From Triops longicaudatus (lineage: Eukaryota; Arthropoda; Branchiopoda; Notostraca; Triopsidae): a stretch of 64,000 nucleotides of DNA. Where the stretch lies: assembly GCA_022885665.1 (NCBI GenBank), contig JAGQDJ010000062.1:1-64000 (forward strand), given 5' to 3'. The first letter of the stretch is position 1. Every line of letters starts with the position of its first letter. A model generated the notes under the pieces. It saw only the letters and a list, made by a program, of their open reading frames with translations. It made no database searches and had not been told where the DNA came from. The position numbers were made by a program, and so were the translations under genes. Below, piece after piece: positions 1-12,900 of this stretch.

Positions 1-70
1 AGTACGCTAAAGTGTTACTAAAGCAATCACGTCTACTAAAAGGATTACAGAAGGGTCCATCGTAGGAAAT

Positions 71-1225
71 TCAAAGAAATTGAATAGACGCCCTGTATGA
101 GATATCCAATAATGTATAATTCCATTTGAGGTTACCAAAGTTTAGCAAGTTGGTGCCCTGGTTACATAAAGCTACATTTTTCGAAAATTGCCAGAAAGGC
201 CCACAGTTAACGTTCGGTCCTACCAAAAAAGGCACGTTAACAAGTGGAAGTGGAATTCCCGGGAACGATGAGTTTTCAATCGAAGAATCCAGGGACAGGT
301 TACCGTAAGGAGTGATATCCAGACCGGTGAAAGTGTGTACAAGCGAGTTCATTTGAATTCTCATTTTTTTTTTCTTTCGAAAGCCTTTGCATTCTCGAAA
401 TCAGTTCCCAGTCGATGAGATTAAAGAAAGAGAAGTACGTTGTCACATCTTTTGTCATATTCTTAGCGGGCCAGCCTAAAATAGAGAGCCACTTGTCTCC
501 GTTGTTGGTAGTGGTGTAGAACAATTCTGTCCACACGCCATAACACAGGACCGAGTACATCGGGCCTTGAATGCCCCACGGCCAAACAGGTCGCCGCACA
601 TCTAAATATTGTTTATTAATAAGTTTTCGACTCTTAGGTTGTATGACTCAGACGCTAAACAAGGACTAATACCGGTAAGATTCGTTGCGTAGTCCGAGCA
701 GATTCTCGGAGGTATTTCGCAGTCAATGCCTTGGAACCCTTCGTATCCTCTGCAGGCCATGCAATCTCCCCCGAACTTGACTCTGCAGTGTTCTTCACAA
801 GGCTTAGCTTTGAAGTTCGTTGCGTCTAATTTGTCCCACAATTTGTGAACTCTTCCAGCCGTTCCCGGTTGCATCTTCGTGTCAGGCCAGTTGCAGGAAT
901 TGCTAGCAAAAATGCTGCAGTTATATTTCGCCAGACCTGAGGTAGACAGTAGTTGGCCTAAGTGAAACGCTTGGCAGAGAGGATTGAGAACACAATAGCG
1001 GCGGCATTGCTGCGTCACGGTGGTCAGGTCACCTTTCGTTAAGAACCGATTCAGTATTAAGGTTGTTGAGTTATGAGTGATTGGGTCGTTACCTATAATA
1101 TTCTTTGAAGAGAGAACGGGAACGTTGAGAGTTGACATGGTATAGTTTTTGTGTGTCGCGAAGAAATAGTTACAAGAACCAGAATTCAACGTTGTGATAA
1201 TTGCAAAGACAAACAGTATTTTCAT
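71..1225 (-). CDS. Secreted cysteine-rich PAN/Apple-like protein (PAN-like gene 1), probable frameshift
   Basis: Exon 1 is 1225..673. It starts with a signal peptide (MKILFVFAIITTLNSGSC) and carries a cysteine-rich PAN/Apple-like region (QQCRRYC, CQAFH, CEEHCRVKFGGDC). A GT-AG intron (672..602, phase 1) leads to exon 2 at 601, with residues VWPWGIQGPMYSVLCYG. These match the WPEGP...VLCYK segment of the genes at 37.4 and 39.4 kb, where the intron sits at the same place and phase. Exon 2 then changes frame at a run of ten T on the plus strand (364..373). The second frame runs to a stop at 71..73 and includes CGPFWQFSKN, matching CGSFWFLNST in the paralogues. The intron after the signal exon in those paralogues is absent here. 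The family has no function I can name; secretion is inferred. The frameshift could be a sequencing error in the homopolymer or a real lesion. Confidence 0.65.
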
Positions 1226-2090
1226 GGTTTTGGATTACTGGACTATTAGCTGAACTACTTTACTTAATAAAACTTGTTAACACTGCAAAGACAAGTGGGT
1301 GAAAGTGTTGTAGATGCGTTGAGTCGTAAAGCTTACACACTTCTACGCATTTCTAACTAGCTTCAATACGGTTTGGTACTTCATGAGTTCTGAACTTACG
1401 TAGCAAGCAAAAACAATGTCATAAATTTGTCGTTATATCGGCTATAAGTTAATCGATGGACCGTGGTACTAAAAAAAACTATCCCAGTACACAGAGATCC
1501 ATACTTACCATACTTGAAACAAAACAAATGTACACCTGGAAACGACGCCTTTTTTCTTTTACAAAGCCCGTCTTTTATATTGAAAGACATATTTGTGTTC
1601 TAGAAGATAAAAAGTTAGGTACAAACTGAAAACAATGGCTTCACTACAAAGCAAACTGTACAAGTCTTTTCTTTGAATTTTCTACATTTCGACTGTACAA
1701 GCTTTTATGAGTCAGCTTGCTGGTAGACAAAGTATTTCAATATTGGAGGTAAGCAATGGAAAACAAAAGAAATGATAATGAGCTAAGGTCACGCTTGAAT
1801 TTCCTTTGGAAATAAACAGAAAAGACCACCCGAGACGGAAAATGTAGAAATACTGGCTATAATACATTGTATAATTTTGTATAAAAAATCAACGAATATG
1901 AAGTATTTAAATAAACATATGAAAGTCATTCAAAGTTCTTTTCAATCGTAATTAAACGTCTACCTATCCTGTTACATCCAGTTGTTCGAAATTCATATAA
2001 ATCCCTATTCGGATCGAGAAAATTTTAGATCCGATAAACGACCGACAGAAAGTAAACTTCTTGTTTTAGATGTTTTGTTTTAGATAGTCA
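1226..2090. other. Intergenic, no gene seen
   Basis: Upstream flank of the minus-strand PAN-like gene. Short open frames here lack start context, splice partners and recognisable domains. I see no RNA gene or clear repeat. Confidence 0.5.
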
Positions 2091-3315
2091 TTGTTGTTGT
2101 TGTTGGTCTGTTTTAAGTCGCAACTGTGCCATATATCTCTGACCGTTTAATATATTTCTGATGATTGGATTGATTCCCATTTGTGATTCCAAACCGACAG
2201 GTTATGTAGAATTTACAGTGCGATATATCGGAAGTGCAGGAAAATCTTTTTGGAACCAGGTGGCAAGTTTAGAGTTACCAGTTTTGTTTAGTTTTGGCTC
2301 CCTTAAAAATACCTTTATAATTTTTTCCCAATTTATTCATATTTAGCATCACTCAAAAAAATAAAATAAAACTTACTCTAATCTATACTTCCTTTTCTTT
2401 TTTTAAATTTAGTTTTTCTTCTTCTTCTTCTTCTATCCTTTCTCTATTTTCATTGCTATAAAACGTACGGGGATGGTAGGTGGAGGGACTAGTGAAGAGC
2501 TCGGGCAGGAGCAGGGATACCGTTTACCGGAGCTAGAAGATGAAGAAGTAGAGATTTCGGATAGTTCAGATATGGATGACGAATACCCGGATTTAGAGAC
2601 GGCGAATACAGAAAAAGATGGAGGTTTTAAAATGCTTTCGTACAGAAAAAGCAAAGTAAAAAAAGTAAAACAGGAAGAAAGCTCAGGTAGACGTAGGAAA
2701 TAAAACTCCCAAGTGAACAAGATTTGATACAAGCGGCCAGGGCTCTCAAACCACAACCATGGCTAGAACACCCGAATAGAAGAGTAGCAGTAGCGCTCTT
2801 AAGAATAAGAAGCAAACACGCAAAGGTAAGTTGGAGGATGAAGAGATTCAATCTTAAAGACTCAGATATTTGCGAAAATTGTAGGGAAAATAGAGACACA
2901 GTGGAACACAGGTTGCTATATTGCGCAGCATACGGATCCGAAAGAGAAAAATGGAGGAGTAGAGTAGAACGGATAGGAGTAATCTTTAACATGGTCAATG
3001 TATTAGGTTTAGGAAAAATTGAACCAGAACGACAATATAAGTTAAGAAACTGTCTAGTAGATTATGTTAAAGATACTAAACTGATAGAAATTGTGTAAGT
3101 CTGTTTACTTCTTTACACTACTAAGAATAAGAACACTAGAAATTATATAGATTATAATAAGTAGGATTATGTAGGATTAGTTCTAATATTATATAGAGTA
3201 AAAGGAAATTACCTTTTTTTACCAATCATCAGAAAAATTAAACGGTCAGGAAAAGTCGATAATGTGCCCGTTAGATGGCACAGTTGCGACTTTAAACACC
3301 CCAACAACAACAACA
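2091..3315 (+). mobile_element. Retroelement remnant with inverted ends and a LINE-type zinc-knuckle ORF
   Basis: The left end (2101..2168) is the reverse complement of the right end (about 3222..3302) over roughly 70-80 bases. Shared blocks include TTTAAGTCGCAACTGTGCCAT, CTGACCGTTTAAT and CTGATGATTGG. Both ends abut a (GTT)n or (AAC)n run. Inside are a short acidic then lysine-rich frame (2473..2703) and a frame from 2724 to 3098 with a C-x2-C-x7-H-x4-C knuckle (ICENC...EHRLLYC) flanked by basic sequence. That knuckle is typical of the region after the reverse transcriptase in non-LTR retrotransposons. The polymerase itself is missing, so the unit is internally deleted. Related pieces lie at 12.9, 18.0, 20.3, 27.2 and 46.5 kb. 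Confidence 0.65.
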
Positions 3316-4095
3316 CTCTCCGAGCTAATGTTCGTGACACAAGATGGAACTCATTGAAGGACACTCCTAAACTTGAACCGCGAACCTAGTAATGGCAACT
3401 GTGGTTTCGAAAATATGTGTATGGAAGTATGGATGCTTCAACAGGTTTCTCGGTTATCCGTTGTCGACAAAAAGACATTCCATTCGCGTATCCCTCTCTT
3501 CTCAACAGGTTTATTCACCTGAACACTATTTAAAAAGTTTATGAACAATACTGGAAAGCGCTTTGTCGCTCGCTTGGGCAATTATCCGCAGCTGTTCGCA
3601 ATTTCATTTGTGGTCATAAAACTGACTGAAGCTAAATACGTACTACTGTCATTTACAATGCAGTATGTTGCAGTACAGCAGAGAAAATGACTGAAATAAT
3701 GAAATTTAATAGTTTGCAAAACTTTCAGGTCTTTCTACGTCACACCATTTAGACAAAAGGAAAAAGCCCGTGTTCAGGAGATTTTGGGAATTTAGATTAC
3801 ACTACAGGAATACGTCCAGTATTTAAGGGAACTCAGATTAGGAAGGTTAATTTCTATTTTGTGTGAAATTCAGTTTCTCTGTAGAGTTTTTGTGCGTTTC
3901 TTTTGGTGGAAAAACGTATTAGAAAGAAGGAAAACGGATTTTTAGCACCAAACAAGAAAATTAATTTATCCAAGAAAAATTTTTCACAGTTCAGTACATG
4001 ATTGGCAGCCGCGTTAAGCTGTCAACTTTTGTGCAAATCTAATTTTTGTTTTAAAAAAAAGCTTTGAAAAGATTACCTACTTTTTGCGTTACACC
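3316..4095. other. Intergenic upstream of NRF-6-like copy 1
   Basis: No gene seen. AT-rich sequence that must hold the promoter and 5' UTR of copy 1; I could not identify a convincing TATA box or initiator. Confidence 0.4.
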
Positions 4096-7000
4096 ATGAA
4101 AACATTTATGCAAATTTTGTTGCTGTTAATGTTCGTTTTTAATTTAAGCTATGCTAATAGTATTTCAGAAATTAGGAGTGAAAACGACAACAAAACTCGC
4201 AACAATGTTGCAAGTGATGCAACGCTACTGAATCTAGTGTTGGCTAACGTATTGGAAAAATTCGTTCCTTCCCCTTTGAAGTTCTTGTTTAAATCATTCG
4301 TGGCGAATCTCGATACCAAAACGACTCTGAAATCAGTGGCGTGTTATGTTATCCCAACTTCGAGCTACAACAAAGCCATCAGTCAACAATGCCGGGAAGA
4401 TAGCTGGCTTTATGCCGAATCTTTGCTGAATTTCACCGAATGGGCTTTGAAAAGTAAGCCACGCCTCTTTGAATGAACTCATTTTAAGTCTAGTCGCTTT
4501 TAACGCTTTTTCGGATTTTTCTTATCTTTTAGATTTTAAGGATTTTGGATTTTTTTAGATTTTTTTTAGATTTTTAGACTTTTTTTTAATTTTTTCAGAT
4601 TTTAGATTTTTTTTTAGATTTTTAGAGTTTTAGACTTTTTTTTAGATTTTTAGATTTTAGATCTTCATTTCCTAATTTTTTAATTTTTTTTGTTTATTTT
4701 TTGACGCTTTTATTACTATTTCTTAATCCATTTTTTGGGTTATTAGATAGTTTATTCCACGTTTTTTTATGTTTGCTGCTTGCTTATACGTAATGGTATT
4801 TTTAACCAGTGTTCGACGCTACTGGCAAACTGCCGGAAGGAATTTTGAGTGGCAATTACCACTCAGATGGCCACTTTGATCAATGTTTGAAAGTCAATGG
4901 ACCGAAAGATGTTTCAGGACCAAAATTTACCGGAAAGTACTGCACAGTTTTCTTGAAGCCAAAACCAGTACTGGCAAGTCAACCCAACCGATCTCTTCCC
5001 AAATCTGACTTCAAAGCTCTTCCTATGATGGACGCTTTACAATATGTGGATTCCGTAAGTTTTACCATTTGAAAACCTTATATATGTTTTTATTACCTCA
5101 CATATTGGATGTTCGTTAGGGTATTTTAAATTTGTCTTTTATTTTTTTAAATTTATTTTTGTATTTGAATATCTATTTTTGTATTTTCAACACTTTTGTA
5201 TTTATTATTTCTGCTTAATTTTTTAAGTTTTACTTTTGATTCATTGTTTTATTTTTTTTTAAACTTGGTATTATTTATCGGTTTGTTATGCAGGAATTGC
5301 TAGAAAGCGTCAGTCCTAGTGATTTAATAGGACAACTTCCCAATTTGGCCTACTGTCTGCCTTCAAGTTGCTCTGCGAACGATATCGAGTCCGGATTAGC
5401 GGATATTGTGGCCAGAATCGGCTTACCGAACATCAATGGACTGCAAATTGTGCCTTTTGCGAGTGAAGATTTCTGTACAGTGGCCAACGCCAATGAAGAC
5501 TTCGATGTACCAACCATTATTGCAATGTAATCGCGAAATTACTTTTTTTCTTATCTTAGAATTTATTTTTTTATAATTTAGGAAATATTCACTAAAAATT
5601 TTCGAACACAGGGTCGTTTTTGGAGTACTGGCACTGCTGCTAGCACTTGGAACAGGGTATGATGTATATTTGCGATACAACGAAGACGGAGAAAAGGAAG
5701 ATTTAGAAACGAGACAAAGGATGTTGTTGCACTTTTCGGTGTTGGCTAACGGAGCCAAAATACTGAAAATGAATAACTCCACGGACGGAAACATAAGTTG
5801 TATGCATGGAATTCGCGCCCTTTCCTGCTTTTGGGTGGTTTTCTGCCACACTTTCAGTGGAGGATTGAGCAAACCCAACGCAAACGTGGCGCACGTTAGA
5901 GAAGTAAGCTTTTTATTGTCTCTATACACTTCTTTCTGAAAGAAAACAAAAGAAAATTTTCATATAAATATTTGCTTCTTTGGTTCAAAGTCGTCCTGCA
6001 CCATCTATCGGTCACACAGTCAACTACCGCTTACGTCTTCGTTATTGTGTTCTTTTTCAGCTTCCCCTTTGGACTTGACATACATTTTTGCGGGGATGGG
6101 CTTGCATAGGTTATAAAAACGGAAACCATCACCACTGCTATTCCCTTACTAGCTCATTTAAACAACATATATTCTTTCATTTTTAATACAGTTCAAAACA
6201 GTCATTGACGAAAGATTTTGAGTCAACTGAGGCTCGATAGATGGTCACTCGACTAAAAATGAAAAAGAGTTAACAAAGGCATACACGAGATGGCAGGAAA
6301 AGCACTAAAACTCCTTGTAAACCGAGCTTTTGGCATTTTTTTGCAGCTGATAAAAGAACACGATGAAGCCCATTTTTTTACACAGTTCGTGTACAGAAAC
6401 GTAGCTAACATAGGCAAAGTGCTTGAAATGCGTATATCTTGACAACTCGTAAGACAATAAATAGAAATTGTGCTGCCACCTGCAAAGCAAGATGAAAAGC
6501 TTTTTTTACCGTCTTAGTGGTCAATTTCATATTTCTCCCAAATTGTTGTACTTTTTGTGTTATTCTGTACATAATTTCGATTTTTTTAGGACGCAGTTCT
6601 GTGGTCATTCCAAGGCATAACCAACGGCACGTTATCTGTCGACAATTTTCTCTTCCTGAGCGGTTTACTAGTCGCTTACGTCACTCTACGAGAATTAGAC
6701 AAGAGCAAAGGGAAGCTTAACGTACTTTTGATGTACCTCAGTCGCTATCTAAGGTACTCAATTCGGAATAATACATATTTTTGTTAAAGCTGTTTCTTCC
6801 TTCACAGACTAACGCCTGTTTGCGCCTTTCTTATAGCATTCTTAGCCACTTTGTTAGTTCATTTAGGTTCCGGACCCTACTGGGGTGAGATGACGCTGCA
6901 AGCTGAGGCTTGCAGAAATTCCTGGTGGTACTATATGTTGTATATTAACAATTTCTTCTATGGAAACGCGGACGTTAGCGGTGTAAGTATTTTTTTTTTT

Positions 7001-8453
7001 TTTTTTTTAAAAACAACAACTTATTTCTGGAGATCTTAACATAAGATCATTGCAATTGTTCTAATTTAATTTAAAATTTTTTCACATCTCGTGTTCGTTT
7101 ATTGTTTCCTTTTGATTTTGTTTGTGTGTACTTATATGTTGCGTAAAAAAATACAGGCGTATTTCGTCATATATTTTCAACTTTACCCATTTTAATATAT
7201 TAATTTATTTGAAATTATTTCTCTTTGAATTTATTACTTTGAAATTATTTAGACCAGCAATTTCAATAGTTATTTTTTAATAGATTTTGTTACTAACGAG
7301 TTTCTTCTTTAAAGTGCATGGGACAAGCGTGGTATTTGGCGTTGGATATGCAATTGTGTCTAGTGTCGCCTGTCTTCATTTACGCGTTATGGCGAAAGCC
7401 AAAATTCGGCATATCCTTATTGGGCGTGGCTTTAATAGGATTCACCGCTATTACCATGTTCATAATCTTTTCCAAAAATCTGCCTCCAACTTTTCTCGTT
7501 ACTGTAGCGTAAGTTCAACTTTCGTTAAATTGTTGAATTACTAATTATTATTAATCTTTCTTTGTCTTTCTTTTACTTACGTTTGTTTTAACAGAGTTGA
7601 TCCTAAAACGCTGCTAAACTTCTATAACGAGTACTACCAAATTCCATGGTGCCGTGCAATGCCTTACTTGGTGGGCATTTTCGTGGGTTATGCGTTGCAT
7701 AAGACGCAAAGCAACAAAATTGCGCTTAAATCATGGCTCGTAGCTACTAACTGGTTCGCAGCGACCAGTATTGCCTTGACGGTTCTGTTTGGCATGTACC
7801 GGTACGTGGACGGCAGTAAAGTAACGGTCATTCCTCAAACAGTTTCGGTTTTGTACGGAAGCTTGCACCGTACAGCGTGGGCGGTATCGCTTAGTTGGCT
7901 CGTACTGGCCTGTGTTCATGGTTACGGAGGTACTGGCACGTTCCCTTGGAAACTGAGAAAAAATAAATAAAATATTTACAATTAAAATCTTTCTAATGAA
8001 TAATTTTGACCATAGGTTTTGTGAATAAGTTCTTATCTTGGCCCGTATTTGTTCCAATAAGTCGACTAACTTACGGTACGTACCTGATCCACGGCGAGTG
8101 GATCAATTACTATAATGCTCGATCTCGTACAGTTGCGTATTATACAGCTACTGACAAGGTAACTACTAAAATATAATTAAAAATAATCAAGTTATTAGAG
8201 AAAGTTATAACAGTGTTTACCTTTCGTCGTCAGATTGTTGAGTTTTACTGCAATTTGGTAGTATCGCTCGGTTTGGCGTTCATGGCCGCCGTTTGCGTTG
8301 AAGTGCCGTTTTCTAATTTGCAGAAATGGCTCATGAACGGATACAGTGAGTAAGAACTTAATTTTATTTGCGTTTATAATTGCTTGATTATTTGTAGAGA
8401 GACGCTTGGTAGAGTCAGAAAACGAGCTCGATTGCACAAGCAAACGTGTTTAA
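4096..8453 (+). CDS. NRF-6-like acyltransferase-3 membrane protein, copy 1
   Basis: Eleven exons: 4096..4453, 4810..5054, 5294..5526, 5612..5903, 6590..6753, 6808..6982, 7315..7508, 7595..7929, 8016..8158, 8234..8345, 8398..8453; 768 residues. The ATG at 4096 begins a signal peptide (MKTFMQILLLLMFVFNLSYA). Residues to about 278 form the lumenal NRF domain with conserved cysteines (QQCREDSW, FDQCLK, GKYCTVF, CLPSSCS, DFCTVA). The rest is the multi-membrane acyltransferase-3 domain, with HGIRALSCFWVVFCH in exon 4, FLFLSGLLVAY in exon 5 and a final SRLTY...YLIH segment. In C. elegans NRF-6 acts in lipid transport and fluoxetine sensitivity; the arthropod substrate is unknown. First of five head-to-tail copies and closest to copies 2 and 3. 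Splice phases agree throughout, so I take it as functional. Confidence 0.9.
4530..4680. repeat. Low-complexity TTTTAGA-type repeat in intron 1 of copy 1
   Basis: Irregular tandem repetition of TTTTTAGATTTTTAGA units. It lies in the longest T-rich part of the intron and looks like replication slippage. Confidence 0.7.
6001..6244. repeat. Possible short inverted-repeat element in intron 4 of copy 1
   Basis: CCATCTATCG at 6001..6010 is mirrored as CGATAGATGG at 6235..6244. AGTCAACT occurs near both ends in direct orientation. The motif resembles the CCATCTAACGG core of the repeat family elsewhere in the window. No target duplication seen, so it may be chance. Confidence 0.3.
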
Positions 8454-9970
8454 GAAAATTGTACACTTTTCCAAAGAATGTTAACATGTAAATCTTTAAA
8501 TAATACAACATGATATTATATTTATACCTTTTTTAAGATCCGTTACAGGTTTGCTCTTAAAGCTTGCATTTTCTTGTAATTTATTCAACAGAAACTGAAA
8601 GTGGGTATAAGAGAATTTGATACCTTCCCGTTGTTGCGCTATTGTTTGCTTTTCTGTCATTTAATTATCAACAAGCGTTTGAGAGCACATAAAAGAATGT
8701 TCAACTTTTATATGTCATCGTGAGATATACTTGTGACCACAAGTTACATAGATAAATGTCAATTATTGGTCACTTGCTCTATGTGCTTGCTGGTCTGCTG
8801 ACATTCGGTGACGCTCGCTTGAATCCCTAAGCGAAGAAGCGCGAACAGCTGCAGCGGTTGTTAGGGCTTGTTCTAGCTTAGGTCATAAGTAGATACGGAT
8901 AGGAGCGTTACAAGGAAGAGAAAAGCGAACACTAGACGTTCACGGGTTACTACTTATGCAAGAAGCAGTAGGAAAAGTACTTGCAAGAAATGGGCACTAG
9001 AGGGACGCCATAATTGAAACGTCAGGCAAACCGTAAGAAAAACATAGCTAATGAACTAAGAATGCTTTGGAGATGAAAAAATCAGGCACTTTGTGAATAC
9101 AATGTGGGTCACATTAGGAAAGTTTTCCATGTAAGTGCAACGCTATTGTGTTCTCTTTAATATTACGTGAAAGTCAACAGCAGTTCTTCACAACAGTGTT
9201 TTTATCTTAAATACATAAGTTTTGAGGAAACAAACATTTACTATTCCAAGAAAATATGCGTAATGAAAACGTGTTGTAGACGTATCTGTGTCTGTGACTC
9301 GTGTCTATTACACGTGTCTATATCCCGTTCTAATACGTTAAATATACGTTAAAAATTCAAAACTATAAAATTTGTCAAAAGCTGTTGCCGAAAATGTTTG
9401 GTAAATCAATCAGAATAATTTACTGAGAATACGGAATGCATCTTGTGCCATGATTCATTACGTCAAATATAAAAATCAGCTTTTTATGAGTGTTATTGCT
9501 GTTTTTGAGTTGTTAGTTGAGTAATAATACTCTACAAACTTATAGAACTTTTGCGTGACCCGTTTCATAGCATTAATATTGCGTGTTTAATGATAATAAT
9601 GGCGTTAACAATTGCATACAATTGCATGTATAACAGTTGCTTGTATAACCCAGCATGCTCATAATAAGGTGCCATAAAAGGAACCACGTGTACTGCTATT
9701 CACCTGGCGCATTTTCCAACCCAAAGTGTCATTGCACTGACTAGATAGTGTGTGGATCCAGTTCGGAATAAAAGCCACTTTTATGGTACGTGACTTCACC
9801 GTTAAATCTCCCGAAACAAAGAACTCACACGTGTAGCGTGACGTTTAAAAAGTGGGAAAAAGCTACTCAAAAGAACGCTGAGTATTCTCAGTTGAGAATA
9901 TAAACTGTTCACAACAAGTTCACAATAGTTCTAAATTTTGTTATTTTCTGTGTTGCAAAATAAAAGAAAA
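8454..9970. other. Intergenic between copies 1 and 2
   Basis: About 1.5 kb with no credible reading frame or RNA gene. Small repeats such as CAATTGCATACAATTGCATG occur near 9610. The only regulatory candidate is a TATA-like hexamer at its downstream end. Confidence 0.4.
9899..9904 (+). promoter_or_regulatory. TATA-like box upstream of NRF-6-like copy 2
   Basis: TATAAA 67 bases before the copy 2 start codon, a spacing that leaves room for a short 5' UTR. Position and sequence only; no transcript evidence. Confidence 0.35.
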
Positions 9971-12900
9971 ATGCTTAATATTTTTTTCACGCTTTTAGTT
10001 GCTGTGAGTATTATTTCCACTCAATCTCATGCACAAAATCCAGAAATTAGCAGCAAGAAAAGCGGTACACCAAGTGGAAATACGGGAAAGGTCGAAAATC
10101 CGTTGAACCAAGTTTTAGTAAAAGCAGTAGAAAGTTTCGTTCCTTCGCAATTCAAATTCTTGGCGAAATCTGTGATGGGCAATTTCGACTCGAAAAGGAT
10201 TATCAAGTCAGTAGCACATTATATTGTCCCAACTGCGAGTGATAACAATGCTATAACCCAACAATGCCGCGAAGATAGTTGGATTTACGTAGAATCTTTG
10301 ACGAAGCTCAGCGAATGGGCTTTCAAAAGTATGCCACGCCTTTGTCGAAATACCTAACTGAATTTAATGAATATTCCTATGTAGTGTTGGACGCTACCGG
10401 CAAAATACCCGAAGGTGCCTTGAGTGGTAATTACCACTCAATGGGACATTTTGATCAATGCTTGAAAATCAAAGGACCGGATGAAGCATCGGGTCCAAAG
10501 TTCACTGGAAAGTACTGCACCGTCTTCTTAAAGCCAGTACCGGGAGAGAAATCCAATAAGACTCATTCGCAACCTAAAATGGATGCTTCGTCTTTCTTGC
10601 CCAATGCGCAACGAGTCGATGCGGTAATAAACAAAATAAAAAAGTAAAGAAAGGAGTTTTGGGTTGTTGTTCTCACGCAGGAATTGCTGAAAATGCTCAG
10701 TCCAAGGGAAGTAATCAAACAAGTACCCAGTATCGCCCTTTGTCTGCCTTCAAGTTGCTCTGACAGTGATATCGAGACCGGATTAGCGGATATTACTGCT
10801 AGTATCGGCCTTCCTGAGTTGAACGGAATTAAAATCGTGCCTTTTGTAAGTGAAGATTTCTGCACCGTTGCCGGTACCCAGCGCGATTACGATACAGCGA
10901 CTATTGTTGGCATGTACGTTTGTCAAAGCTCTTTAATAGAGTTGCACTTAAAGAAATTTTGTTGTTATTTTTTTAAGGTTAATTTTCGGTACCCTGGTGG
11001 CATTCCTGGTACTCGGCACAGCCCATGACGCGTACTTGCGATATTCAAACCAAGACCGCGATAAAAGTTTACAGTCTAGAGGTTTACAATTGCTGCTCAG
11101 CTTTTCTGTTTTGTCGAATTGTGAGAGTATTTTGGAAATCGATAATTCTGCAGAAGAGCGTTTAGGGTGTGTGCACGGAATTCGGTCCCTTTCTTGCTTT
11201 TGGGTGGTTCTGTTTCACACGTATACCGGAACTTTGGATAATCCGAATGCCAACACAGCGCAAGTCAAGGAGGTAAGCTTTACTTATTATTGCCTACGTT
11301 TCAGTGAAATAAATAATAATAATAAATAAAATAAATAATGATAAATAAGATAAATAATAATAAATAAAATAAATAATGATAAATAAAGTAAATAACAATA
11401 AATAAAATAAATAATAAATAAATAATAATAAAAATATAATAAAAAAATAAATAAATAAAATAAATACAGAACTAAAGCCAATTATATAAATTCTACGAAA
11501 GTTTTGGTAAGAGATAATAATTAATAGAAAATTAAAAGTAAAAATTAATAAAGCTAGAAGTATAGCAAAAAAAAACATGAAAAATAAATGCCAGAAAATG
11601 TTTTATGTTGATACTGAAAACTAAAAAAAATAAAAAAGCTAGTGATTTATTTTTTAAATAAAGTTTTTGGGTAGATGTAAAAAATTTCAAGAAATACAAT
11701 TTTGTTGTGATATTATTGACGAAATGTAGGATGAGACGCGCTTCTATTCTCAAACTGTTATTAACGGTACGTTAGCAGTGGACAGCTTCTTCTTTTTGAG
11801 TGGATTATTGGTCTGTTACACGAAGCTCCGAGAGCTGGACAGAAGCAACGGCAAGCTGAACGTACCTTTAATGTACCTTAACCGTTACCTGAGGTATTAA
11901 TGAGCTATTTTTCTTTTATTTGCATTTTTATACATTATTTTTGCAATTATAACTTAGGCTGACCCCATTGTGCGCGTTTTTAATCGCATTTGTCGCCACG
12001 GCGTTCGCCCATTTAAGTACTGGACCCTACTGGGGTACGATAGTGATGCAATCACAGTCTTGCAGAAATTCCTGGTGGTTCTATCTGTCATTCATCAACA
12101 ATTTCTTCAATGGAAACACAGATGTCAGTACTGTAAGTATTTTCCTTAAGGTATACCGATCTTGGGAATGAATTTTAGAAATAGAGCGAAATGTTTCTGG
12201 ATTATTTCACGAAAAATATGACATTTTTCGCCGCTTTTTCGTCAGTGAAGTTCTCATTATACCCGCTGTGTTCTTTCGAAATACTTCCACATTCGTTTTG
12301 ATAATTTTTTGAGGTTTTCGGCTGCTGAATGTAGAAGCTAAAAATTTTAAAACCTTCGTCCTTCAAATCGTCAACATGGCTATTGAAAAAGATTTTTTTT
12401 CTTAAATACCTCTAATTTTTAAATGTTTTTCAGGTTGTGAAAAGCATTATTCTTACTTCAATCAAAAATGCAAATATTTGTCAAATAAGATTTAAAACAA
12501 CGAAACATGGCGCTTATTCTCCAAAACTTTACTGTCAAAAAGTTTTAAGAAAATCTGAAAAATTGTGGGTTTAATTCCAAACAAATTTTACAATTACTGC
12601 ATTTGAAAGTGTTTGCCAGCTACGTGGTACCTGGCTGTGGAAATGCAACTTTTTCTATTGTCACCCATCTTTGTTTACGTCCTGTGGCGTAGGCCTAAGC
12701 TCGGAATAACATTACTGGGCCTGGCTTCTTTAGCATTCACCCTGATTGCCATGCTGGTGATTTATTTACAAAACTTACCTCCAACGTTTCTTCTAACGAA
12801 AACGTAAGTTCGTCAAACGTTAAAATTTCCATTTGTTTTTTAAATGTTTTTATAAAATTTTCGACATTTGTTGGTCTGGTTTAAGTCAAACTATGCCATC

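Noticed and set aside
11287..11578. Long hydrophobic minus-strand frames
   Set aside because: Translations of an AATAA-type low-complexity tract, giving artificial Ile/Tyr/Leu/Phe runs.
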